Source of the DNA: Paramicrobacterium chengjingii
GTDB taxonomy: Bacteria > Actinomycetota > Actinomycetes > Actinomycetales > Microbacteriaceae
Direction of reading: 5' to 3'
Assembly (NCBI RefSeq): GCF_011751765.2
Contig: NZ_CP061169.1
Location: 1,302,001 to 1,366,000, forward strand
DNA length: 64,000 nt
Part shown: piece by piece, positions 35,382 to 44,186 of the stretch
Layout: each line of letters opens with the position of its first letter
Numbering within the stretch: the first letter of the stretch is position 1
The notes under the pieces: model-generated
Seen by the model: the letters and a program-made list of their open reading frames with translations, nothing else
Database searches by the model: none
What the model was told of the DNA's origin: nothing
Translations under genes and position numbers: made by a program

Positions 35382-35663
35382 ATGAACGTTCAGGTGCGTA
35401 CTGAAGATCCACTCTCCACGGGAGGGTCAACGTCTGTTCTCGATCGTGAGCTCGAGGAACTGCTTGAGAAAGAGACGATCGATCCGGGCGACCACGAACG
35501 CTTCTCGCACTACGTCAAGAAAGACAAGATTCTCGAGTCGGCGATCAGCGGCAAGCCGGTGCGTGCACTTTGCGGCAAGAAGTGGACGCCGGGGCGCGAT
35601 CCCGAGAAGTTTCCAGTCTGCCCCGAGTGCAAGAAGGTCTACGAGCGGATGCGCAAAGAATAG
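35382..35663 (+). CDS. DUF3039 zinc-binding protein
   Basis: A 93-residue actinobacterial protein. The C-terminal part ALCGKKWTPGRDPEKFPVCPECK supplies three Cys, probably a zinc site, characteristic of DUF3039. ATG 35382 has GGAGAG upstream. Function unknown. It is convergent with pncB, 21 bp away. Confidence 0.85.
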   Translation: MNVQVRTEDPLSTGGSTSVLDRELEELLEKETIDPGDHERFSHYVKKDKILESAISGKPVRALCGKKWTPGRDPEKFPVCPECKKVYERMRKE

Positions 35664-35684
35664 CGAGTGCTGACGGGCATTGCT

Positions 35685-36998
35685 CTACGCGAATGTCGTC
35701 GGCAGCGCCGGATCGCCCCGGCCGAGCCGGTATGCATCGGCTGGCAGCTCTGCCCTCACCATTGCGTGGTGCTCTCGGGCACGGCTCGTGCCTGAAGCGC
35801 CGAGGTGACGTTCGTCGATCTCGCCTGCAGTGATCAGCCGCTCGAGCAGTGGGCGCTCCGACGCGGGAATTGAGTTCGCCTCTTCGGGCCCCAACCCGAC
35901 GTAGACCTTCTCCTGACGGGCGAGACCGTTCTCATCGCGCACTCGCGTGGCGTACTTGCGCCCGCCTACCGAACGTTTTCCGGCAGAAGCCTTGGCGACA
36001 GACACCCAGTCTCCGTTGCCGTCCTGCCGGGCTACAAGCTTATAGACAAGTCCGGCAGCCGGTGACCCAGAGCCTGTTACCAGAGACGTTCCCACGCCAT
36101 ACGAGTCGACGGGCGCTGTGCGCAGCGTTGCGATGGCATACTCGTCGAGGTCGCTTGTGACAGTGATTTTTGTGTTGTGGGCGCCCAGCAGATCGAGCTG
36201 ATTGCGCACATCGACGACAAGTGTCGGCAGGTCTCCCGAGTCGAGGCGGATCGCGCCCAGTTCGGTTCCCGCCACGCGAATCGCCGTCTCGACGCCCGCG
36301 GCAATGTCATAGGTGTCGACGAGAAGCGTCGTGCCCGGCCCTGCAGTGGCAACCTGCGCACGGAATGCCTCCTCCTCGTTCTCGTGAAGCAGAGTGAACG
36401 AGTGCGCCGCCGTTCCCATTGTGGGAATCCCCCATGTGCGACCAGCTTCGAGATTGCTTGTCGCGCTGAATCCCGCGATGTACGCCGCGCGGGAGGCTGC
36501 GATAGCGGCATCCTCGTTTGCACGCCGTGAGCCCATCTCGGCGAGTGGCCTTCCCGCGGCGGCCGTCACCATTCGGGTGGCCGCTGTTGCAACCGCGGAG
36601 TCGTAGTTCAGGATGCTGAGAATCAGCGTTTCGAGAAGCACGCCTTCGCCAAACGATGATTCGACGACGAGAAGCGGAGATTCCGGAAAATACGCCTCCC
36701 CATCGGCGTATCCCCAGACGTCACCGCTGAAGCGATAGTTCGCGAGCCAGTCGATGGCACTCGCATTCACAACGTCGTTCTCGGCGAGCCACGTGAGCTC
36801 AGCATCGGCAAAGCGAAAATCACGGATGCGCTCAAGCAGGCGCCCGATACCGGCAACCACGCCGTAACGCCTCGCCCCGGGCAGCCGTCGCCCGAACGCC
36901 TCGAACATGCACGGCGTATCTGCCGTGCCATGAGTGATTGCTGCCTCGAGCATGGTGAGCTCGTAGCGGTCGGTACGAAATGCCGTCGACGTGTTCAC
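35685..36998 (-). CDS. pncB: Nicotinate phosphoribosyltransferase
   Basis: A 437-residue enzyme of NAD salvage: nicotinate + PRPP + ATP to nicotinate mononucleotide. Recognised by FRTDRYELTML at the N-terminus, the GTAAHSF loop with the phosphorylated His, the AIRLDSGDL phosphoribosyl-binding motif and the YGVGTSLVTG region. GTG start at 36998; divergent from murI with a 37-bp gap. NudC upstream degrades NAD, so both ends of NAD turnover are represented in the window, though not linked by operon. Confidence 0.95.
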   Translation of the reverse strand: MNTSTAFRTDRYELTMLEAAITHGTADTPCMFEAFGRRLPGARRYGVVAGIGRLLERIRDFRFADAELTWLAENDVVNASAIDWLANYRFSGDVWGYADGEAYFPESPLLVVESSFGEGVLLETLILSILNYDSAVATAATRMVTAAAGRPLAEMGSRRANEDAAIAASRAAYIAGFSATSNLEAGRTWGIPTMGTAAHSFTLLHENEEEAFRAQVATAGPGTTLLVDTYDIAAGVETAIRVAGTELGAIRLDSGDLPTLVVDVRNQLDLLGAHNTKITVTSDLDEYAIATLRTAPVDSYGVGTSLVTGSGSPAAGLVYKLVARQDGNGDWVSVAKASAGKRSVGGRKYATRVRDENGLARQEKVYVGLGPEEANSIPASERPLLERLITAGEIDERHLGASGTSRAREHHAMVRAELPADAYRLGRGDPALPTTFA

Positions 36999-37035
36999 GC
37001 CGCAAGCCTACCCGTGTGGCCGCTAGGCTTGGTTC

Positions 37036-37887
37036 GTGACTGATGCACCGATTGGGATATTCGACTCGGGTGTCGGCGGGCTTACCGTCGCTCGTGCCAT
37101 CCAAGACCAGCTTCCCAATGAGTCAGTGCTGTACATCGGTGATACCGCGCACTCGCCATACGGTCCGAAACCCATCGCCGACGTACGACGGTACGCACTT
37201 GAAGTGCTCGACGACGTAATCGCCCAGGGTGTGAAGATGATTGTTATCGCGTGCAACACGGCATCATCGGCGATGCTGCGGGATGCCCGTGAGCGGTACT
37301 CCGTTCCGGTGATCGAAGTGATTCAGCCGGCCGTGCGCACTGCAGTGACGACGACACGCAATCGCAAGGTCGGAGTAATCGGCACGGAGGGCACGATCAA
37401 TTCTCGCGCGTACCACGACGCATTTGCCGCAGCCCCCGATCTGGAGATCGTTGCGAGGGCCTGCCCTCGCTTCGTGGAGTTCGTCGAGGCCGGTGTCACA
37501 ACGGGCGCGGAAGTTCTCGAGGTGGCGGAGACGTATTTGAGTCCGCTGCGGGATGCCGGAATCGACACGTTGGTCCTTGGATGCACGCACTATCCGTTTC
37601 TCAAAGGCGTGATCTCGTATGTGATGGGGCCAGACGTCACGCTGGTGTCGAGTGACACCGAGACGGCAAACGACGTGTATCGCACACTCATCGATCGCGG
37701 CATCGCGCGCACAGCTTTCGCCCCACCCACACACAACTATGAGGCGACCGGGCAGAGCGCTGATGAGTTTCTTGAGCTCGCGCACCGGTTGATCGGGCAC
37801 GAGATCTCGTCCGTCAACCTGGTTCAGACCGGAGCCATCGACCTCGCTTCGCTACACGCAGCACTCAGAGAAGGAGAAAATTCGTGA
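37036..37887 (+). CDS. murI: Glutamate racemase
   Basis: A 283-residue cytosolic enzyme making D-glutamate for peptidoglycan. Catalytic Cys73 (ACNTAS) and Cys183 (GCTHYP), and the [13 protein letters not shown] start are all canonical. GTG start at 37036. Its stop overlaps the rph start by 4 bp, giving a murI-rph-rdgB operon common in actinobacteria. Confidence 0.97.
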   Translation: MTDAPIGIFDSGVGGLTVARAIQDQLPNESVLYIGDTAHSPYGPKPIADVRRYALEVLDDVIAQGVKMIVIACNTASSAMLRDARERYSVPVIEVIQPAVRTAVTTTRNRKVGVIGTEGTINSRAYHDAFAAAPDLEIVARACPRFVEFVEAGVTTGAEVLEVAETYLSPLRDAGIDTLVLGCTHYPFLKGVISYVMGPDVTLVSSDTETANDVYRTLIDRGIARTAFAPPTHNYEATGQSADEFLELAHRLIGHEISSVNLVQTGAIDLASLHAALREGENS

Positions 37888-38615
37888 CGACACGAAAAGA
37901 CGGACGCACGGCAGACCAACTCAGGCCGATTACGATCGAACGCGGATGGAGCGAACAAGCAGAGGGTTCAGCGCTCATCTCCTTCGGCAAGACCAAGGTG
38001 CTCTGCACGGCGTCATTCACGCCGGGTGTGCCGCGCTGGCTGACGGGCAAGGGCAAAGGCTGGGTGACGGCGGAGTACGCGATGCTGCCTCGCGCAACAA
38101 ACGAGCGCTCAGGGCGCGAATCGGTCAAGGGCAAGATCGGTGGCCGCACACACGAGATCTCCCGGCTGATCGGCCGCAGCCTGCGTGCCGTCGTCGATAT
38201 GAAGGCCCTCGGCGAGAACACGATCGTGATTGACTGCGACGTGCTTCAAGCCGATGGAGGAACACGCACCGCCGCAATTACCGGCGCCTACGTTGCCCTC
38301 GTCGACGCGATGGAATGGGCACGTGGAAAGGGGCACATCGGCAAGAGGTCGGTGCCGCTCATCGACAGCGTCGCGGCCGTCTCCGTTGGCATCATCGACG
38401 GCGAGCCCATGCTCGATCTGGCGTACGTCGAAGATGTTCGCGCCGAGACCGACATGAACGTCGTCGTCACTGGTCGAGGCTTGTTCGTCGAAGTTCAGGG
38501 CACGGCCGAAGGTGCACCGTTCGACCGTTCCGAGCTCGACGCGCTGCTCGACCTGGCGACGGGTGGAGGGCAGAACCTGACGGTACTCCAGCGCGAGGCC
38601 CTTGACGTCGAATGA
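37884..38615 (+). CDS. rph: Ribonuclease PH
   Basis: A 243-residue phosphorolytic 3'-5' exoribonuclease that trims tRNA 3' ends. The [23 protein letters not shown] and [19 protein letters not shown] motifs are intact, and the length is full. The GTG start overlaps the murI stop by 4 bp, with GGAG nearby. Confidence 0.97.
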   Translation: MTTRKDGRTADQLRPITIERGWSEQAEGSALISFGKTKVLCTASFTPGVPRWLTGKGKGWVTAEYAMLPRATNERSGRESVKGKIGGRTHEISRLIGRSLRAVVDMKALGENTIVIDCDVLQADGGTRTAAITGAYVALVDAMEWARGKGHIGKRSVPLIDSVAAVSVGIIDGEPMLDLAYVEDVRAETDMNVVVTGRGLFVEVQGTAEGAPFDRSELDALLDLATGGGQNLTVLQREALDVE

Positions 38616-39199
38616 CGATGCATGTGGTGCTTGCGAGCCACAACGCGCACAAGATTGCCGAATTCCAGAAGATCCTCGGTCGCGACGTTCCCGACATCGT
38701 AATTGAGGCATACGACGGGCCGGAGCCGGTTGAAGATGGTGCGAGCTTTGATGAGAACGCGCTGATCAAGGCTCGGGCAGCCGCCGCGCACACCAGTCGG
38801 GTGGCGCTCGCCGACGACAGCGGAATCAGCGTTGACATCATGGGCGGTGCGCCAGGGATCTTCTCGGCCCGATGGTCTGGCACGCGTGAGGATTCCGAGA
38901 ACAGACGGCTGCTCCTTGCCCAGCTCGCCGACATTCCCCGTCAGAACCGCGTGGCCCAGTTTCGTTGCTCCATCGCGATCGTCGACCCCTCGACCGGGTT
39001 GGAACAGGTCGCGAGAGGCGAGTGGGCAGGCCGTGTGGCGCTGCAGGAGACCGGCGAGAACGGCTTTGGATACGATCCGATCTTCGTGCCAGACGGATAC
39101 TCGGTGAGCTCGGCAGAACTGCTGCCGGAGGTGAAGAACGAGATCTCGCACAGGGCACGCGCCTTTCGCGCTGCGGCACCGATCCTTCAGGGGCTCTGA
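38612..39199 (+). CDS. rdgB: Non-canonical purine NTP pyrophosphatase (RdgB/HAM1)
   Basis: A 195-residue house-cleaning enzyme hydrolysing dITP, XTP and similar. Visible motifs: [12 protein letters not shown] (SHNxxK), [25 protein letters not shown] and SHRARAF. It overlaps rph by 4 bp. Last gene of the murI operon. Confidence 0.96.
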   Translation: MTMHVVLASHNAHKIAEFQKILGRDVPDIVIEAYDGPEPVEDGASFDENALIKARAAAAHTSRVALADDSGISVDIMGGAPGIFSARWSGTREDSENRRLLLAQLADIPRQNRVAQFRCSIAIVDPSTGLEQVARGEWAGRVALQETGENGFGYDPIFVPDGYSVSSAELLPEVKNEISHRARAFRAAAPILQGL

Positions 39200-39298
39200 G
39201 CCGCCTCGTACCGGGCGAGAACGGTAATGAGAACGGCCATCATTCCTATCTGCGCGACTCGCTTGAGAACGGCGATCGTACCTGCCTAACGTGGAGCC

Positions 39299-40207
39299 AT
39301 GGCCCACGATCACTCCCACGGAACGGCGAACAGAAAACGACTCGTCGTCGTCATCTGTCTTGTCTCGGTGACGTTGATCGCCGAGGTAGTCGGCGGAATC
39401 GCCACGGGGTCCTTGGCTCTGCTCGCGGACGCGGGTCACATGTTCTCCGACCTCACTGGGCTCGTCATCGCGCTCATTGCGATCGGAATCGCTGCCCGGC
39501 CGGCATCCGATCGACACACATGGGGATTTCAGCGCACGGAGGTGCTGGCTGCACTCATTAACGGTCTGATCCTGACAAGCGTCGCTGTCACTGTCGCGAT
39601 CGAGGGTGTGCAGCGACTCATGGACCCGGGGCCCGTTCACGTCAACGGGCTCCCCGTTCTCCTCGTTGCCCTCATCGGCCTCGTTGTCAACGCCATATCG
39701 CTCGTGCTTCTCAGGGCGAGTGCCCAGACCTCCATCAACATGAAGGGCGCTTACCTCGAGGTCTTCGGAGACCTCCTGGGATCGGTGCTAGTCGCGCTGT
39801 CAGCGATCGTGATCATGACAACGGGTTTCGCACAGGCCGACGCTATTGCGTCACTGCTCATCGCTGCCGGCATCCTTCCTCGTGCTGCCGTACTGCTGCG
39901 AGATGTCTGGCGTGTGCTCAACGAGTCGACACCGGCAGGTACAGACGTCGAAGTCATTCGCGAACACGTTCGAAAGACACCGGGGGTTGTGGGGGTGCAT
40001 GACGTGCACGTCTGGTCAATCACGTCAGGTCAATCGGTGTTCACAGCGCACGTCATCGTCGAGCAAGACGTCTTTGTGCAGGGGGAAGTCGGCGCTCTCC
40101 TCGATCAGCTCGGATCGTGTCTTGCCGAGCATTTCGATGTTGCGCATTCCACATTCCAGCTTGAACCTGTCAAACACGCTGACAGTGAGAACGTCGCCCA
40201 TTCATAA
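39299..40207 (+). CDS. Cation diffusion facilitator (CzcD/ZitB-like metal exporter)
   Basis: A 302-residue protein with six hydrophobic segments and a cytoplasmic C-terminal domain, starting with a His-rich N-terminus (MAHDHSHG). The TM2 metal site HMFSD (His47, Asp51) is canonical. In TM5 the usual HxxxD reads EVFGD (Glu154, Asp158), a variant in one of the four site ligands. Zn/Cd/Co efflux is the family role; the Glu may shift preference. Convergent with the DedA gene, 9 bp away. Confidence 0.9.
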   Translation: MAHDHSHGTANRKRLVVVICLVSVTLIAEVVGGIATGSLALLADAGHMFSDLTGLVIALIAIGIAARPASDRHTWGFQRTEVLAALINGLILTSVAVTVAIEGVQRLMDPGPVHVNGLPVLLVALIGLVVNAISLVLLRASAQTSINMKGAYLEVFGDLLGSVLVALSAIVIMTTGFAQADAIASLLIAAGILPRAAVLLRDVWRVLNESTPAGTDVEVIREHVRKTPGVVGVHDVHVWSITSGQSVFTAHVIVEQDVFVQGEVGALLDQLGSCLAEHFDVAHSTFQLEPVKHADSENVAHS

Positions 40208-40216
40208 GGCGAGGGT

Positions 40217-40951
40217 TCACCGACGTCGGCTGTTCACAATCGCGGAATCAAGGCGAAGCTCGGCAGCTTCTTCAGAGTCCGTCTGTACCGGCCCACCGGC
40301 TTCGGCTGCACGTCGGGCTCGGCGACGTGCAGAGAGGTAGTGCCATATGGTCGGCACGACGGTGACGACCACGGCGCCCACGAGAATCAAATCGATGTAG
40401 TCGCGCACAAAATCTGCGATGGGCGGAACATAACTCAGGAAGTACCCGATGAAGACGAGCCCGACGCCCCAGAGCATTGCACCGACGAAGTTATAGAGAC
40501 TGTACCGACGGTAGTTCATGTGCGCGACGCCAGCAGCAACCGGCGTGAATGTACGAATGACGGGAACAAAACGGGCGACGACGACAGCGAGCGGGCCGAA
40601 GCGTTCAAAGAATGAGTTCGTTCGATGCACATTCTCCACGCTGAAGAGACCTGACTCCTTGCGTTCGAACACCTTGGGACCTCCGCGGTGCCCGATCAGA
40701 TAGCCGACCTCGCCTCCCGCGAATGCCGCGACACCGATGAACAAAGCTATCCACCACACGTCGAAACCGAGCCCCGGGCTGAATGCGAGTAGCCCAGCCA
40801 TGACCAGGAGGGTATCTCCGGGAAGCAGAAATCCGACAAGCAACCCGGTCTCAGCAAAGACGATAAGACACACCACGAGAACAGCCCACGGGCCCGCACC
40901 CGTAATGATGACTTCGGGGTCGAGCCAGGGGATGAGACTGGCATGCATCAT
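40217..40951 (-). CDS. DedA family membrane protein
   Basis: A 244-residue DedA/SNARE-associated family protein. FAETGLLVGFLLPGDTLL, GGEVGYLIGHRGG and RFVPVIRTFTPVAAGVAHM are the conserved family segments, including the membrane re-entrant Glu and Arg motifs. Family members act in undecaprenyl-phosphate or lipid recycling. ATG 40951 is chosen, with GGGAG 8 bases upstream; the frame opens at a TTG at 40969. The basic and acidic tail is cytoplasmic. Confidence 0.92.
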   Translation of the reverse strand: MMHASLIPWLDPEVIITGAGPWAVLVVCLIVFAETGLLVGFLLPGDTLLVMAGLLAFSPGLGFDVWWIALFIGVAAFAGGEVGYLIGHRGGPKVFERKESGLFSVENVHRTNSFFERFGPLAVVVARFVPVIRTFTPVAAGVAHMNYRRYSLYNFVGAMLWGVGLVFIGYFLSYVPPIADFVRDYIDLILVGAVVVTVVPTIWHYLSARRRARRAAEAGGPVQTDSEEAAELRLDSAIVNSRRR

Positions 40952-40997
40952 GAGGTGTGCTCCCAACAAGCGTGAAAAAAACAGGGCGGTGCCTGTG

Positions 40998-41079
40998 TGC
41001 GGAAGGTGGGACTTGAACCCACACGCTCGAAAGCACAGGAACCTAAATCCTGCGTGTCTGCCAATTTCACCACTCCCGC
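40998..41079 (-). tRNA. tRNA-Leu (TAG anticodon)
   Basis: An 82-nt class II tRNA. Acceptor GCGGGAG/CTTCCGC, anticodon loop TTTAGGT with TAG, a long variable arm and T-loop TTCAAGT. CCA is not encoded. The 5' end faces the prophage, so the usual tRNA 3'-end integration is not what placed it here. Confidence 0.93.
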
Positions 41080-41213
41080 GTGCGTACTAGTTTATTGATT
41101 TTCTCTTGTGCGCAGACTGTGAGATCGCTTGGCATTGTGGGGCGATTGGGTGACACCTGAGCGGCTTGTGGATAACTTTCACGCACCCACGCAAATTTCG
41201 GGATGATGACGGG

Positions 41214-41681
41214 ATGACGACCGCAGTGGACATCATCGCGGAAGCCGTGCGTGAGCGGGTGAGGCGCGATGGAACTGATCTCTCCCGTCACGTGGAGCTC
41301 ACGGAACGTTACGTCACGGAAGAGCTGCAACGGTATTCCGAGAAAGCCCTCGCTGGCACGGGGCAGCTCATTGCCGACGAGCACGCTGCTGCTCGGCAGA
41401 TCATTGCGTCGTTGACGGGGCTCGGTCCGCTGCAAGGGTTCCTCGACGACCCCGATGTCGAAGAAATTTGGATCAACAGTCCGTCGCGCGTCTTCATCGC
41501 CCGAGGTGGTGATCCTGAGCTCACCGATGTGGTTCTCACCGAAACGCTCGTGCGAGATCTTGTCGAGAGGATGCTGCAGGCAACGGGGAGACGCGTTGAC
41601 GTGAGTTCCCCGTTCGTCGACGCATCACTCGTCGATGGCTCGCGCCTTCACGTTGTGATGCGCAAACATATGCAAGTCTAG
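41214..41681 (+). pseudogene. cpaF: 5' fragment of cpaF/tadA pilus-assembly ATPase, cut by prophage
   Basis: 155 residues that match only the N-terminal part of a TadA/CpaF secretion ATPase: VTEELQRYSEKALAG, LTGLGPLQGFLDDPDVEEIWINSPSRVFIARGG and VDVSSPFVDASLVDGSRLHVV. The family then continues with an IPD...RRHW region, Walker A and Walker B. Here the reading frame instead runs into MRKHMQV and a stop. At least 200 residues with the whole ATPase core are missing. A prophage begins immediately after, so the break is most simply its left attachment site. ATG 41214 is the start. Confidence 0.85.
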
Positions 41682-41690
41682 ATTCGCGTT
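41660..41690. other. Probable prophage left attachment region (attL)
   Basis: The point where the cpaF coding pattern stops (after GSRLHVV, near 41660) and AT-richer prophage sequence begins. The core cannot be defined without the right end, which lies outside the window. Confidence 0.5.
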
Positions 41691-41745
41691 GATTCCCGCG
41701 AACTGGGGGAGTGTGGTCGCGCGAGGAATCCGTTAATGTCAGGGC

Positions 41746-42168
41746 ATGAGTACCGGACTGGCGAACTACCAAGCACCCAAGTTACCCAAGCGTCCTGGGC
41801 GCGACGGCGAGCACTGGTGGCAAGGGCTCGGTAAAGGCGTGTGGGCAGCTGGCATCCTCGGGATCGTCGTTATCGGCGGCGGTGTCGCACTGTCCGTAGC
41901 AACCGCGAACAACAACGCCGACAAGGACCGGTACGGGAACACAGCCGAGGCAATCAACTACTGCGAAGACAAAGTACGCGGCGAGCTCAAAGCTCCCTCA
42001 ACTGCAGAGTTTGACTCGAGTGCAACGGGATCTGGAACATACACGGTCACAGGGACTGTCGATTCTCAGAACTCGTTCGGTGCGATGATGAGATCAGATT
42101 TCCAGTGCACTGTGATCATCGATGGCGAGACACAGCGCACGTCGCTTGACTCGTTCGAGCAGAGGTAG
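41746..42168 (+). CDS. Small membrane-anchored protein, prophage accessory
   Basis: A 140-residue protein. A basic N-terminus is followed by one transmembrane segment (about 31-55) and an external domain with the pattern C..KV+..LKAPSTAEF ... Y.V.G.VDSQNSFGA..R..F.C.V. The same kind of domain occurs in small exported proteins of phages and Gram-positive bacteria with no assigned function. At the prophage edge it could be a lysogenic-conversion gene; this is inference only. Confidence 0.65.
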   Translation: MSTGLANYQAPKLPKRPGRDGEHWWQGLGKGVWAAGILGIVVIGGGVALSVATANNNADKDRYGNTAEAINYCEDKVRGELKAPSTAEFDSSATGSGTYTVTGTVDSQNSFGAMMRSDFQCTVIIDGETQRTSLDSFEQR

Positions 42169-42262
42169 AAACCTCAAGTCAGGTGAATATAAGGTTCTGA
42201 CTAACTGACAGCGAACATTCTGCCATCGACTGTTTGGTAGCGGCGGCGTAAACTCTCGCCTC

Positions 42263-42427
42263 ATGGACGACGACGTCGACGAGCACGGCCTACCACCAGC
42301 CCCAGAATGCCCTGAATGCGGGAACCCGATGGAGCCAGAGAGTTTCAAAGGTGACGAGCGGCTTCAGATCGCCTACGTGTGCCCGGTGCATGGGGTTGGG
42401 TGGACGTTTGACCCGTTCGTGAGCTGA
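42263..42427 (+). CDS. Small zinc-ribbon protein
   Basis: A 54-residue protein with CPECG (residues 16-20) and CPVHG, a compact Cys/His zinc-binding pattern. ATG 42263. No function can be assigned. Confidence 0.5.
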   Translation: MDDDVDEHGLPPAPECPECGNPMEPESFKGDERLQIAYVCPVHGVGWTFDPFVS

Positions 42428-42458
42428 TCTGCAGGCTCCGCCGAGGTAGTCTCTGTCT

Positions 42459-42878
42459 ATGACTGAACCGTCGGACTATTTCACAGATGAAACCGGGGTG
42501 AACTGGCGTTGGGACGGTCACAAATGGATAGAACATTCAGGTGAAGTACCGCTGACGAACCTGGAGCCTACCGGGGAATGGCGAGAGCACGGCGCGGACC
42601 TTTGGCGCTGGTGGTCTGGAAAGGGCTGGTCTGATCTGTACGTTGCTAAGGACGGCCGCATCGACTTAGGCCGCAAGATCGGCCAAGACATAATTGCTGT
42701 TTACGCTCTCGGTGGCGTCGACGACAACGCTATAAGCCTCCTCCGCCAGAAGCTGAGCACGTACCCGCCCGTGCGCATCGTTACGATGACGCCTTACACG
42801 AGCTCAGTCGCTCCCGGCACTAACCTCGTCGCTGTGGTCGAATGGGACGGTCCGGTTACTGCTGGCGCAACTGAGTAG
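42459..42878 (+). CDS. Hypothetical prophage protein with Trp-rich repeats
   Basis: A 139-residue protein. The N-terminal half has two Trp-rich units (VNWRWDGHKWIEH and LWRWWSGKGWSD) resembling DUF2510-type WW-like motifs. The C-terminal half is an ordinary alpha/beta-looking region. No signal peptide. Not recognised beyond this. Confidence 0.5.
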   Translation: MTEPSDYFTDETGVNWRWDGHKWIEHSGEVPLTNLEPTGEWREHGADLWRWWSGKGWSDLYVAKDGRIDLGRKIGQDIIAVYALGGVDDNAISLLRQKLSTYPPVRIVTMTPYTSSVAPGTNLVAVVEWDGPVTAGATE

Positions 42879-42940
42879 ATGGCCGCAAATTGAGGCGGGA
42901 GGCCCCACCCTCAACCACACGTTCCGTTGAGACTAAAAAA

Positions 42941-42965
42941 GAGCCCCCGCACAATACGGAGGCTC
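42941..42965 (-). terminator. Terminator for the STAS/ATPase operon
   Basis: A 9-bp stem with one mismatch (42941-42949 with 42957-42965), followed on the minus strand by six T residues (42935-42940). It lies 13 bp past the stop of the STAS-like gene and is between convergent genes. Confidence 0.75.
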
Positions 42966-42977
42966 TTACTAACTTCT

Positions 42978-43265
42978 CTAGGGTCGAACGTCTACGACGA
43001 TACGATCAGCGACTTCTCGAATTCGCGCGGACTGGTTTAGATAGCGGGCAAGCCGCGGAGTCGCACAACTAACTACGAGTCGAGCGGCCCCACGCACCTC
43101 GAGGACCTGCTTACACAGCTCGTCGGCAAACGACTGACTTGCGGCTTCCATGCTCGAAGCGTCCACACTCACAATTGCTCCGGCGAGCGACGCGGGAAGC
43201 TGCGAAGCAAGGGTTTCGGCACGCTGTCTCGTTCCAGCTAGACGAGGAATATTGATCGTGGTCAT
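42978..43265 (-). CDS. STAS-like (DUF4325-type) protein
   Basis: A 95-residue single-domain protein. The strand-helix pattern GAIVSVDASSMEAASQSFADELCKQV...ARLVVSCATPRLARYLN resembles STAS-like DUF4325, in which a FADE/G motif is conserved. GGGAGG precedes the ATG. It starts 12 bp after the stop of the STAS-ATPase gene, so both form one operon ending in a terminator. Related to partner-switch antagonists (SpoIIAA type), though the canonical phosphorylated Ser is not obvious here. Probable binding partner of the ATPase. Confidence 0.65.
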   Translation of the reverse strand: MTTINIPRLAGTRQRAETLASQLPASLAGAIVSVDASSMEAASQSFADELCKQVLEVRGAARLVVSCATPRLARYLNQSARIREVADRIVVDVRP

Positions 43266-43277
43266 GTTCCCTCCCGC

Positions 43278-44186
43278 TTATGCCCCAGGGACGCAATCCA
43301 ATTCAACTTGGATCAGTGTCCCATTGAACGGTGCATCTTGAGACCTTTTCTGGATATTACCATGCGAAAACTGCGAATAGGCTTTGCCGGACGCAACGTC
43401 TACTTTTCCACGTAGCCCGGTCGCCGTCTCAATGACGTCTGGTAGACCTTGGCCGCGTCCGGTTTCTCCGGTCCCCGACACGTTTGCGGTCACAGCAAGC
43501 TGAAGTGCGTTCTCATCATCGTTCACGGGCATCGACTCTTCCAAGCTACCTCGCAGGCCCTGACCGGAGTCGGCGATGGCGAACAGTACTTTATTGCCGC
43601 CATAGGTAGTCTGCGCCGCGACAAAGCAATTTTCGACGGCGGCATGGAACTCGACGTTTCCGACAACCTCACAAATCGCAGCGTGGAAAGCTTCACAGAC
43701 ACCACCGTCGACATTTGCTTTCCGGAGTTTGTCATAGACCAGCTCGGCGACACCTTCGCCGGCATGCTGGCCAGAGACCCGCGAAACTTCTAACAGTTCC
43801 GAGCTCAGATCCCGGGCGCGCACTTCACCGATATCATGCGAAACGTCCAGGCCGTCCAAAGCTGTACCGAGGTTCATCCGTGAAATGTAATTCGCGACGT
43901 TCTTGTCTTTGGCAGTTTTTACATTGACTGGTCGCGCGGCGCGGCGTGCCCGTTCTGCTATGGCCGCGATGCCCACCAGCCCAGCCGGTTCGATGAACGA
44001 CGCATCACTTAGATCGATCACCAATTTTCCCGTAGAGCTCGGATCAAGCGATGCGAGGAGCGACTGAGGGTTGACACTGTTGCGAATTTGCATATTAGGC
44101 CTCGGGGTCGGGGACAACTCTTCCTCAGGATACAGATCGAATAGCTCAGTGTCGGAACGTCGACGTAACCTCTTCGGGTGAGCCAT
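43278..44186 (-). CDS. STAS domain fused to GHKL (HATPase) domain
   Basis: A 302-residue protein. The N-terminal STAS-like region is ~45-125 (GKLVIDLSDASFIEPAGLVGIAAIAERARR). The GHKL ATP-binding domain has N-box Glu173...Asn177 (CEVVGNVEFHA), G1 box DSGQG (206-210) and G2 box GRGQG (243-247). All ATP-binding boxes are intact, so it should bind ATP as SpoIIAB/RsbW-type kinases do. ATG 44186 is used; the frame is open further upstream. Its start overlaps the divergent 44178 gene by 9 bp. Signalling output is unknown. Confidence 0.75.
   Translation of the reverse strand: MAHPKRLRRRSDTELFDLYPEEELSPTPRPNMQIRNSVNPQSLLASLDPSSTGKLVIDLSDASFIEPAGLVGIAAIAERARRAARPVNVKTAKDKNVANYISRMNLGTALDGLDVSHDIGEVRARDLSSELLEVSRVSGQHAGEGVAELVYDKLRKANVDGGVCEAFHAAICEVVGNVEFHAAVENCFVAAQTTYGGNKVLFAIADSGQGLRGSLEESMPVNDDENALQLAVTANVSGTGETGRGQGLPDVIETATGLRGKVDVASGKAYSQFSHGNIQKRSQDAPFNGTLIQVELDCVPGA

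Noticed and set aside
40998..41079. tRNA-Leu as the prophage attachment site
   Set aside because: The prophage lies on the tRNA 5' side and begins ~600 bp away inside cpaF; the tRNA is intact and no repeat of its 3' end is seen at the border.
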